In this document: one piece after another, positions 1 to 7,546 of the stretch
How positions within the stretch are numbered: the first letter of the stretch is position 1
Layout of the letters: every line of letters starts with the position of its first letter
Assembly (NCBI GenBank): GCA_002359975.1
Contig: DENG01000121.1
Coordinates: forward strand, 2,237-10,423
Direction: 5' to 3'
DNA: 8,187 nt
Origin: Polynucleobacter sp. UBA2650
Lineage (GTDB): Bacteria > Pseudomonadota > Gammaproteobacteria > Burkholderiales > Burkholderiaceae
Notes under the pieces: model-generated
Seen by the model: only the letters and a program-made list of their open reading frames with translations
Told to the model about the DNA's origin: nothing
The model's database searches: none
Position numbers and translations under genes: made by a program

Positions 1-543
1 CGAATGTTGCGCGACGTAGGTTATTTGGTCTATGACTATCAGAGTGCATCCTCATTTTTAACCAGTAATAAATTGGTCTGCCCCGCAGTTATTTTGCTCG
101 ATATGCAAATGCCTGATATCACCGGTTTGGACTTGATGGAGCGCTTAGAAAAAATAGGATTTACAACTCCAATTATCTTTTTAAGTGGTCAAAGCCATCC
201 TCAAGAGATCGTAAAAGGGCTAAAGAAAGGAGCCTTAGATTTCTTATTTAAACCGTTTAATCTCGAGGAGCTATTAAATGCAATCCGAGATGCCTTGGAA
301 TATGACCAAAAGCAATTTAAGCGAATATTAAAAGTTAGCGAGATCAAGAAGAACTTTAATACCTTGACCCCCAGAGAAAAAGAGGTTTGTGCCTTGCTAG
401 TAGAGGGGCTTATGAATAAAGAAATAGCAGAGAGACTGGGCACAACCGATGCGACCATTAAGGTCCATAAAGCGCGCGTAATGGAAAAAATGAGGGCCAG
501 TTCACTTCAGGACCTCGTTCGATACCATCTAGAGCTAAATTAG
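1..543 (+). CDS. LuxR/FixJ-family DNA-binding response regulator, 5'-truncated by the window edge
   Basis: Two-component response regulator that would be phosphorylated by a partner histidine kinase and then bind DNA; neither the kinase nor the target is in the window. Numbering from the ATG at base 4: the receiver domain shows the phospho-acceptor Asp33 (LLDMQMPD), the switch Ser61 (FLSGQ) and the conserved Lys83-Pro84 (LFKPF). A LuxR-type helix-turn-helix follows at about residues 120-175 (LTPREKEV, NKEIAERLGTT, TIKVHKARVMEKM), the FixJ/NarL arrangement. The ATG at base 4 is not the true start. The frame is open to base 1, and the first beta strand with the paired acidic residues that help bind Mg2+ is missing, so roughly 20 codons should lie upstream. 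The gene is AT-rich compared with the genes further right. It lies 95 bases before the RodZ-like gene on the same strand; co-transcription is possible but not shown. The family is certain, the regulon unknown. Confidence 0.93.
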   Translation, partial: RMLRDVGYLVYDYQSASSFLTSNKLVCPAVILLDMQMPDITGLDLMERLEKIGFTTPIIFLSGQSHPQEIVKGLKKGALDFLFKPFNLEELLNAIRDALEYDQKQFKRILKVSEIKKNFNTLTPREKEVCALLVEGLMNKEIAERLGTTDATIKVHKARVMEKMRASSLQDLVRYHLELN

Positions 544-638
544 CCCTAAAGAACATAGTTTGGATAATAAATTTAGGTTATATTTGGAATAATTTATAAA
601 GTATCTAAATATCTGATATTTATACAAAAAGAGACATA

Positions 639-1599
639 GTGGCTAACGATCACAAACTACCTGATATTCGTGCGGATGTTATTAAAAAGGCTCGCGAAGC
701 TAAGGGAATCTCAATTCCTAAAATGTCGAAAGACCTTTGTTTTTCTGTAAAGCAAATTGAGCAAATCGAGTGTGGTGAACGAAGCCATTTTTATTCATTA
801 GCGATTAAGGTTTCCGCGACCAAACGAGTCGCTGAATATTTAGGACTTCCATTCGAAGAGGTATTTGATTTTGGTCCTGACTTAGTTCAGGATATCCAAT
901 CGTCTGAAGAGCCTATTCAATCAGAGCAGACTGATTTACCAGAGCCTCAATCTATTCCGGCAGCTCCACCAGTTCCCCCTGTGGTAGAAAAAACGCCAGA
1001 GCGTCTTGAACGCTTTGACCCTCCCGCTGAAGAAAAAGAAGTGAAGCCATCAAAGACTAAGTATGCTTTCTTTGCGCTTGCTGCAATTGTGGTGGCTATC
1101 GTTTTGAATATTGAGCTACCAGCAAAAGATAAGAATGCTGAGTCGATCGTTGCCAAGTTGCCAACAGAATCGATTGAAAATACCGCCAATAGTTCGGCAA
1201 AGAAAGAGGATGCTCCGCTTAGCCCGACCTCAGTGAGTTGTCCGTCGCCTACTCCTGTTGCCGTTGTTCCAGCAGTAGCTGCTGTGGCTCCCAGCACAAG
1301 TTCTGAAAACTGTCCCGCCCTTGATGCCAATCAGACCACTTATCGATCCCCAAGCCCTTCTAAGGCGGGGAACATGATCTATATTTCAACGAAGATCAAG
1401 CAGGTGGTGTGCGTCAAAGACGCGACTGGAAAACTTGAGAAAAAGTCTCTGGATGTAAACGGCTCGCACTCATTTTTTGGTAAAGCGCCTTTTGTGCTGA
1501 TGACCTCAGGGCTTGCCCAAGCAGATATCTTTTTTCAAGGATACAAAGTTCGGGTTGAGGATCAAAATGCGAAAAGCATTACTTTGGAAGAAGTTCCTT

Positions 1600-1604
<5 letters not shown>
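639..1604 (+). CDS. RodZ-like membrane protein with N-terminal helix-turn-helix
   Basis: The 321-residue protein has the RodZ layout. Residues about 13-70 form a cytoplasmic helix-turn-helix (IKKAREAKGISI, VKQIEQIECGE, VAEYLGL), followed by a Pro/Glu-rich linker (about 86-137). One membrane helix (about 142-160) comes after a Lys-rich stretch, which predicts an inside N-terminus. A Ser/Pro/Ala linker (about 161-243) leads to a small C-terminal domain (about 246-306: VVCVKDATGK, FGKAPFVLM, IFFQGYKVRV) that resembles the periplasmic domain of RodZ. In RodZ the HTH domain contacts MreB and the protein supports rod shape; that role here is only inferred. It is similar in length to E. coli RodZ (337). 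Cys201, Cys225 and Cys258 are predicted to be periplasmic and could form a disulfide. The start is a GTG with a weak GAGA (631-634) before it; the frame is closed by a stop at 606-608. The usual rodZ neighbours (pilW, ispG) are absent, so this may be a paralogue. It ends 6 bases from the glnB stop on the other strand. Confidence 0.85.
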
Positions 1605-1970
<366 letters not shown>

Positions 1971-1991
1971 TCATACCCAAGGAATGGGGAG

Positions 1992-2005
1992 GGGGATATA
2001 TCCCC
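1992..2005. promoter_or_regulatory. Perfect palindrome GGGGATATATCCCC between nadE and glnB
   Basis: This is a 14-bp perfect palindrome, 13 bases after the nadE stop and 42 bases before the glnB ATG. As RNA it would give a 5-bp stem with a UAUA loop, but no U-tract follows on the - strand, so it is not a classic terminator. A TATGAT (-10-like, 1975-1970 on the - strand) lies just downstream, which puts the palindrome about where a -35 box would be; no -35 consensus is present. It could be an operator for an internal glnB promoter or an mRNA processing hairpin. The function is not known. Confidence 0.4.
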
Positions 2006-2018
2006 AAGGTTTGAAGGC

Positions 2019-3644
2019 CTAGAGCTTTGCTCCAGAAGTAATGGGGTAGCGCCAGTCTCGTCCAAATGCTCTTGCTGTAATCCGCACACCCGGCGGAGAC
2101 TGACGGCGTTTGTATTCATTGAGTTGGATTAAGCGGGTTACTTTAGAGACTGCTTCGGCCTCATAGCCGGCCGCAATGATTTCAGCGCTGGATTGGTTTT
2201 GCTCCATATAACGCATCAAGATAGCGTCAAGCACTTCATAGGCTGGCAGGCTATCCTGATCGGTTTGATTAGGGCGCAACTCAGCCGAGGGCGCGCGCGT
2301 CAGAATCCGCTTGGGAATAATCTCTTGGATTTGATTGCGGTAGTGACAGAGTTTGTACACCAGAGTCTTGGCAATATCTTTAATGACCGCAAAGCCCCCG
2401 GCCATATCACCATAAAGGGTGCAGTAGCCTACGGCCATCTCACTCTTGTTGCCCGTGGTGAGCACCAGTCGTCCGGTCTTGTTGGAGAGCGCCATCAAGA
2501 GGGTGCCTCGTACCCGCGCTTGGATATTCTCTTCCGTAGCATCGGGTTTGAGATTGGCAAACTGATTACGCAAAACATTTTCGATTGCATCAACGGGTTG
2601 ACTAATTGGGATCTCGTCGTATTGCACCCCCAAGTTTTTAGCGAGCTCGCGCGCATCGATCCATGAGATCTCTGCCGTGTAAGGCGATGGCATCATCACT
2701 GCACGCACTTGGTCAGCACCGAGAGCATCAACGGCAATCGCTAGCACTAAAGCAGAGTCGACGCCCCCTGATAGACCAATGATGGCACCCGGGAATCGAT
2801 TTTTATGAACGTAATCATGCGTACCCAAAACCAAGGCCGAGTAGACCTGAGCCTCAAGCGTTAGGGGCGGAGTAATTTCACCGAGCAAGAGTTGGCCATC
2901 ATGGATTGTAAGAACGGCAAGCGCTTCTTTAAATTGAGGCATGGCCAAAACCAACTCACCCTTTGCGTTTAGGGCGCATGAGCCACCATCAAACACCAGT
3001 TCATCTTGACCGCCCACCATATTGAGATAGACAACTGCCAAACCAGTGGCTTGGGTGCGTTCTTTGAGAACAGCTAAACGGGTATTGTCTTTTTCAAGGT
3101 GATAGGGCGAGGCATTTAGAACCAGTAATACTTCTGCGCCAGCTTTCTTGGTATTTGCTGCAGGCTCTGCATGCCAAATATCCTCACATAGTAAGACCCC
3201 TAGCTTTAAGCCCTGGTGGGTAAACACGCACGGTGCATTACCAGCTACAAAGTAGCGCTTCTCATCGAACACCTCATGATTGGGTAGGACCTGTTTGTGA
3301 TAGCTCGCAATTACCTGACCATCTTGTAATACTGAAGCCGTATTGTGCAATCCCAAAGCATCTTGACTGGGATGCCCCACAATGACCGCTAAACCCTGAA
3401 ACACTGCTAAACGTTCACATAAATGATGCAAGACTCTTTGTGTATCGGCAATGAAGGCTGGACGTAAGAGTAGGTCTTCGGGGGGGTAGCCGGTTAGCGA
3501 CAACTCAGGACTTAGGAGTAGGGATGCGCCTTGACCATGAGCATCCTTGGCTGCTTGATAGATGAGTTCTGCATTGGCACTGCAATCCCCCAAAAGAGGA
3601 TTGATTTGTGCCAAAGCGATTTTTATTGGAGAACGATCTCCCAC
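2019..3644 (-). CDS. nadE: Glutamine-dependent NAD+ synthetase
   Basis: Catalyses the last step of NAD+ synthesis in the cytoplasm: deamido-NAD+ + glutamine + ATP give NAD+ + glutamate + AMP + pyrophosphate. The 541-residue protein has both domains of the long form. The N-terminal nitrilase-like glutaminase domain (about 5-260) has the likely triad Glu47 (SPELSLTGYPPEDLL), Lys117 (YHKQVLPN) and Cys153 (LLCEDIW), so it should take ammonia from glutamine. The C-terminal synthetase domain (about 265-541) has the ATP-pyrophosphatase loop SGGVDSA (292-298), TTGNKSEMAVGY (396-407), YGDMAGGF (411-418) and the C-terminal YKRRQSPPGVRI. The start is a GTG at 3644-3642 preceded by TGAGG at 8 bases; the sequence becomes family-like at IKIALAQINP (from residue 7), so little room is left for a later start. 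The gene follows ppa by 34 bases and precedes glnB by 69. Its product pyrophosphate is the substrate of the adjacent ppa. Confidence 0.96.
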   Translation of the reverse strand: MGDRSPIKIALAQINPLLGDCSANAELIYQAAKDAHGQGASLLLSPELSLTGYPPEDLLLRPAFIADTQRVLHHLCERLAVFQGLAVIVGHPSQDALGLHNTASVLQDGQVIASYHKQVLPNHEVFDEKRYFVAGNAPCVFTHQGLKLGVLLCEDIWHAEPAANTKKAGAEVLLVLNASPYHLEKDNTRLAVLKERTQATGLAVVYLNMVGGQDELVFDGGSCALNAKGELVLAMPQFKEALAVLTIHDGQLLLGEITPPLTLEAQVYSALVLGTHDYVHKNRFPGAIIGLSGGVDSALVLAIAVDALGADQVRAVMMPSPYTAEISWIDARELAKNLGVQYDEIPISQPVDAIENVLRNQFANLKPDATEENIQARVRGTLLMALSNKTGRLVLTTGNKSEMAVGYCTLYGDMAGGFAVIKDIAKTLVYKLCHYRNQIQEIIPKRILTRAPSAELRPNQTDQDSLPAYEVLDAILMRYMEQNQSSAEIIAAGYEAEAVSKVTRLIQLNEYKRRQSPPGVRITARAFGRDWRYPITSGAKL

Positions 3645-3652
3645 CTTGCTTA

Positions 3653-3657
3653 CCTCA
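3653..3657 (-). promoter_or_regulatory. Shine-Dalgarno site supporting the GTG start of nadE
   Basis: TGAGG on the - strand lies 8 bases before the GTG at 3644-3642, inside the 34-base ppa-nadE gap. This supports the non-ATG start and translation from a shared ppa-nadE mRNA. Confidence 0.6.
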
Positions 3658-3678
3658 GCACCCTACTGGAGCACATCG

Positions 3679-4215
3679 TTATTTTTTCTCTTTCTGATAA
3701 CGATCAATGCCCTCAAGGATTTCTTTTTGGGCATCCGCAATGGATCCCCAACCTTTAATCTTGACCCACTTACCCTTTTCTAGATCTTTGTAGTGCTCAA
3801 AAAAGTGCTGTATCTGCTGTAGACGCATTTGATTAATATCGTCTGAGCTCTCCCAGTGGCTATAGATCGATAAGATGCGATCTTCTGGAACGGCCAAGAG
3901 TTTGGCATCATCACCCGCTTCATCTTGCATTTGTAAAACGCCAAGGGCGCGACAACTCACCACCACTCCAGGGATTAATGGAAAGGGCGTAATCACCAAG
4001 ACATCTACTGGGTCGCCATCGCCGGCAATGGTTTTGGGGATATAGCCATAGTTACAGGGATAGTGCATGGCCGTGCCCATGAAGCGGTCCACAAAGATCG
4101 CCCCAGTTTCTTTATCGACCTCGTATTTGATGGGGTCGGCGTTCATCGGGATTTCAATGATGACGTTAAAGTTTTCTGGGATCTTTTTACCGGGGGTGAC
4201 GTTGTCAAGACTCAT
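3679..4215 (-). CDS. ppa: Soluble family I inorganic pyrophosphatase
   Basis: Cytoplasmic enzyme that hydrolyses pyrophosphate to two phosphates and so pulls biosynthetic reactions forward. It has 178 residues, close to the E. coli enzyme (about 175), and aligns with it along most of its length. The signature DGDPVD is at 66-71; the metal-binding aspartates are Asp66, Asp71 and Asp103. Other active-site residues visible are Glu21, Lys30, Arg44, Tyr56, Lys105, Tyr142 and Lys143 (each one higher than the usual E. coli number, which omits Met1). The ATG at 4215 has GGAG 5 bases upstream. It is the first gene of the putative ppa-nadE-glnB run and is divergent from hppA, which encodes a second, membrane pyrophosphatase. 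I could not find a convincing -35/-10 pair for it; a 7-bp inverted repeat lies 47-73 bases upstream of the start. Confidence 0.97.
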   Translation of the reverse strand: MSLDNVTPGKKIPENFNVIIEIPMNADPIKYEVDKETGAIFVDRFMGTAMHYPCNYGYIPKTIAGDGDPVDVLVITPFPLIPGVVVSCRALGVLQMQDEAGDDAKLLAVPEDRILSIYSHWESSDDINQMRLQQIQHFFEHYKDLEKGKWVKIKGWGSIADAQKEILEGIDRYQKEKK

Positions 4216-4262
4216 ACATGCTCCAAATTAATCAAATAAACCAGCCTGCTCAGTAATTACCC

Positions 4263-4288
4263 TGATCTTAGCAAAGCAGGAAAGATCA
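4263..4288. promoter_or_regulatory. Inverted repeat TGATCTT-N12-AAGATCA upstream of ppa
   Basis: Two perfect 7-bp arms (4263-4269 and 4282-4288) with a 12-base spacer lie in the ppa-hppA divergent region. The arm centres are 19 bases apart, close to two helical turns, as in many dimeric repressor operators. The left arm contains a TAAGAT (4270-4265, - strand) that could be a weak -10 for ppa. No known regulator is assigned. Confidence 0.35.
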
Positions 4289-4308
4289 AAATCTGTTGGA
4301 TACTTTGA

Positions 4309-4371
4309 GGGCTAAACAAGTCCTATTTTAAGGCTTTCAGCCCTGGACTATGATTTAGCCTAAATATAGGC
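4309..4371 (+). promoter_or_regulatory. Nested and competing inverted repeats upstream of hppA
   Basis: GGCTAAA (4310-4316) pairs with TTTAGCC (4354-4360), with a G-T wobble added at 4309/4361. Inside it AGTCC (4319-4323) pairs with GGACT (4345-4349), and inside that GGCT (4332-4335) pairs with AGCC (4339-4342) around a TTC loop. The right outer arm overlaps GCCTA (4358-4362), which can instead pair with TAGGC (4367-4371), so the two foldings exclude each other. This would matter only if transcription starts upstream of 4309. A TATGAT within the structure argues for a later start. Confidence 0.35.
4349..4354 (+). promoter_or_regulatory. Possible -10 box of the hppA promoter
   Basis: TATGAT matches the TATAAT consensus at 5 of 6 positions and lies 53 bases before the hppA ATG. 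No good -35 box is found at 16-18 bases (TTTTAA at 17), so an activator or another sigma factor would be needed. It would give a transcript start near 4361. Confidence 0.3.
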
Positions 4372-4376
4372 AATAC

Positions 4377-4415
4377 ATGATGAATTTCATTAAGGGAGTT
4401 ATGCAGCATGATTAA
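4377..4415 (+). other. Possible 12-codon leader ORF overlapping the hppA start
   Basis: An ATG at 4377 opens a frame reading [12 protein letters not shown], with TAA at 4413-4415, just past the hppA ATG (4408) in another frame. An AGG at 4368-4370 lies 6 bases upstream and could be a weak ribosome site. A ribosome ending at 4415 could re-start on hppA, so translational coupling is conceivable. Such a short ORF may be chance. Confidence 0.25.
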
Positions 4416-6465
4416 TGTCACATACGGGTTGTACTTTGCATTGATCTGTGGAGTACTAGCAGTGATCTACGGGTTTGTCATGCGAACCTGGATTCTCAAG
4501 CAAGATACTGGCAACGCCAAAATGATGGAGATCGCTGAGGCGATTCAGCAAGGGGCGGCCGCTTATCTGTCACGTCAATATAAAACCATTGCGATCGTTG
4601 GAGTCGTTCTAACCATCCTGATCGCAGTGTTTCTGGATCTCGCCACGGCCATTGGGTTTGTGATTGGTGCGGTGTTATCCGGCGCCTGCGGTTTCATTGG
4701 CATGAACGTCTCTGTTCGCGCCAATGTCAGAACAGCGCAAGCGGCCACGGTTGGTATGAACGAGGCCCTCAATGTGGCATTCAAAGGTGGCGCCATTACC
4801 GGTATGTTGGTAGTTGGTCTTGGCCTCCTAGGTGTTGGACTCTTCTTTATGTTGTTAGTGTCGCTCGATAACGGCCAAGACCTGTCGGATATTTTGCATC
4901 CCTTGATTGGCTTAGCGTTTGGCTCCTCTCTCATCTCGATCTTTGCGCGTCTAGGTGGCGGCATTTTCACCAAAGGGGCTGACGTTGGTGCTGACCTCGT
5001 TGGTAAGGTTGAGGCTGGTATTCCTGAGGATGATCCGCGCAATCCTGCAGTGATTGCAGATAACGTCGGCGATAACGTCGGTGATTGCGCTGGTATGGCA
5101 GCGGATCTCTTTGAGACCTATGCAGTGACTCTGATTGCAACCATGGTCTTAGGTGCCTTAATGGTGGTGGGTGCGCCAGTAGCGGCAGTGGTCTACCCAC
5201 TTGTATTGGGCGGCATCTCGATTATTGCCTCCATCATTGGCTGCTCGTTTGTCAAGGCAAGCCCGGGTATGAAAAACGTTATGCCCGCTCTGTATAAGGG
5301 ATTGATTATTTCTGGGGTAATTTCTTTAATTGGTTTTTACTTTGCAACCAACTTAATTGTTCCGGATGACGCTCTAGGCATTCAAGGAAGCCAGTGGCGC
5401 TTGTTCTGCTCTTCCATTGTTGGTTTACTCTTAACCGCAGGTTTGGTCTGGATCACGGAGTACTACACCGGTACCGACTACAAGCCAGTGAAGCATATTG
5501 CAGAAGCATCAACCAAGGGTCACGGCACTAACATCATTGCGGGCTTAGGCGTATCGATGCGCTCAACCGCTTACCCAGTTATCTTTGTATGTATTGCAAT
5601 CTACGCAGCTTATTACTTAGCTGGTTTGTATGGCATTGCAATTGCTGCAACCGCAATGCTTTCATTAGCCGGTATTGTGGTGGCACTCGATGCATACGGT
5701 CCGATTACGGATAACGCAGGCGGTATTGCTGAGATGGCAGGCTTGCCAGACTCCGTGCGTGATATCACCGATCCATTAGATGCGGTAGGTAACACCACCA
5801 AGGCTGTGACCAAAGGGTATGCAATTGGTTCAGCAGGTCTTGCATCCTTAGTGCTCTTTGCAGACTATACCCATGCCTTAGAGGCAATCGGTCAACAAGT
5901 TACCTTTGATCTCTCTAATCACATGGTGATCATCGGCCTCTTTATTGGGGGTTTAATTCCTTACTTGTTTGGTGCGATGGCGATGGAGGCGGTTGGTCGC
6001 TGTGCAGGCGCCGTGGTGGAAGAAGTGCGTCGCCAATTTAGAGAGATCCCCGGAATCATGGAGGGCACTGCGAAGCCAGAGTATGGCAAAGCCGTTGATA
6101 TGCTCACAGGCGCTGCTATTAAAGAGATGATCATTCCATCACTCTTGCCAGTAGTGGTGCCAATTTTGGTAGGACTCTTATTGGGACCAGCAGCCTTAGG
6201 TGGCTTATTAATGGGCACCATCATTACTGGCCTGTTTGTAGCGATCTCGATGTGTACTGGTGGCGGCGCTTGGGATAATGCCAAGAAGTACATCGAAGAA
6301 GGTAACCATGGTGGCAAAGGGTCTGAGGCTCACAAAGCTGCAGTGACCGGAGATACCGTTGGCGATCCCTACAAAGATACAGCTGGACCAGCGGTAAACC
6401 CACTGATCAAAATCATTAACATCGTGGCACTCTTAATCGTGCCCCTGTTGCCAGTGATGCGATAA
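4408..6465 (+). CDS. hppA: Membrane proton-translocating pyrophosphatase, K+-independent type
   Basis: Integral inner-membrane enzyme that couples pyrophosphate hydrolysis to proton export from the cytoplasm. The protein has 685 residues, mostly hydrophobic, consistent with the family's roughly 16 membrane helices. The conserved cytoplasmic active-site loops are present: [18 protein letters not shown] (187-204) with Asp192, Lys200 and Glu202, [17 protein letters not shown] (218-234), [16 protein letters not shown] (428-443), [15 protein letters not shown] (618-632) and [16 protein letters not shown] (647-662). GNTTKAVT (461-468) has Lys465 and Thr468 at the two positions (460 and 463 in the usual numbering) that distinguish K+-independent from K+-dependent enzymes, where Ala and Gly occur. 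AAGGGAG at 4392-4398, 9 bases before the ATG, serves as ribosome binding site. The gene is divergent from the soluble pyrophosphatase ppa and ends before a strong hairpin terminator shared with trxB. Confidence 0.97.
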   Translation: MINVTYGLYFALICGVLAVIYGFVMRTWILKQDTGNAKMMEIAEAIQQGAAAYLSRQYKTIAIVGVVLTILIAVFLDLATAIGFVIGAVLSGACGFIGMNVSVRANVRTAQAATVGMNEALNVAFKGGAITGMLVVGLGLLGVGLFFMLLVSLDNGQDLSDILHPLIGLAFGSSLISIFARLGGGIFTKGADVGADLVGKVEAGIPEDDPRNPAVIADNVGDNVGDCAGMAADLFETYAVTLIATMVLGALMVVGAPVAAVVYPLVLGGISIIASIIGCSFVKASPGMKNVMPALYKGLIISGVISLIGFYFATNLIVPDDALGIQGSQWRLFCSSIVGLLLTAGLVWITEYYTGTDYKPVKHIAEASTKGHGTNIIAGLGVSMRSTAYPVIFVCIAIYAAYYLAGLYGIAIAATAMLSLAGIVVALDAYGPITDNAGGIAEMAGLPDSVRDITDPLDAVGNTTKAVTKGYAIGSAGLASLVLFADYTHALEAIGQQVTFDLSNHMVIIGLFIGGLIPYLFGAMAMEAVGRCAGAVVEEVRRQFREIPGIMEGTAKPEYGKAVDMLTGAAIKEMIIPSLLPVVVPILVGLLLGPAALGGLLMGTIITGLFVAISMCTGGGAWDNAKKYIEEGNHGGKGSEAHKAAVTGDTVGDPYKDTAGPAVNPLIKIINIVALLIVPLLPVMR

Positions 6466-6482
6466 AAGAAGTTTTTAGATAG

Positions 6483-6510
6483 AAAAACGCCCAGCATTGC
6501 TGGGCGTTTT
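6483..6510. terminator. Bidirectional intrinsic terminator between hppA and trxB
   Basis: Perfect 8-bp GC-rich stem CGCCCAGC (6488-6495) and GCTGGGCG (6499-6506) with an ATT loop, flanked by AAAAA on the left and TTTT on the right. The A-tract becomes a T-tract on the other strand, so it can terminate hppA (stop at 6465) and trxB (stop at 6543) from both sides. This is the strongest terminator in the window. Confidence 0.93.
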
Positions 6511-6512
6511 GC

Positions 6513-6542
6513 TTAGTAAAGCTCTTGATTTAGTAAAACTCT

Positions 6543-6543
<1 letters not shown>
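6513..6543. repeat. Two-copy tandem repeat with 17-base period, next to the trxB stop
   Basis: TTAGTAAAGCTCTT (6513-6526) recurs as TTAGTAAAACTCTT (6530-6543), 13 of 14 bases identical. The second copy reaches the first base of the trxB stop codon (TAA at 6545-6543 on the - strand). It looks like a small local duplication in the 3' untranslated region; no function is evident. Confidence 0.55.
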
Positions 6544-7520
<977 letters not shown>

Positions 7521-7531
7521 TTAGCCTTGTT

Positions 7532-7537
7532 TACAAT
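7532..7537 (+). promoter_or_regulatory. Possible -10 box for ftsK
   Basis: TACAAT (5 of 6 to consensus) lies 9 bases before the first ftsK ATG (7547). No clear -35 box is present at 17 bases. It overlaps the weak -35 of the opposing trxB promoter. Confidence 0.3.
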
Positions 7538-7546
7538 CATCAGAAC

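Noticed and set aside
4..6. ATG at base 4 as the true start of the response regulator
   Set aside because: The receiver domain would lack its first strand and acidic pocket, and the frame is open to the window edge, so the gene is cut rather than short.
544..638. Promoter for the RodZ-like gene in the AT-rich gap
   Set aside because: Several TATATT/TAAATA and TTGGAT/TTGGAA pairs exist, but none has a normal 16-18 base spacer with good matches; in such AT-rich DNA they are expected by chance.
947..1330. 127-codon frame on the - strand within the RodZ-like gene
   Set aside because: Low-complexity Ala/Gly/Ser/Thr translation opposite the Pro/Ala/Ser-rich linker; no recognisable domain or ribosome site.
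2193..2666. 157-codon frame on the + strand opposite nadE
   Set aside because: It lies antisense to the highly conserved synthetase domain and has no family resemblance; it is a shadow of the real gene.
4575..5200. Two - strand frames opposite the start of hppA
   Set aside because: Translations rich in Pro, Arg and Thr are typical of the reverse of a membrane-protein gene; hppA is unambiguous on the + strand.
5961..6317. 118-codon - strand frame opposite the end of hppA
   Set aside because: Antisense to conserved HppA loops, with no ribosome site or known fold.
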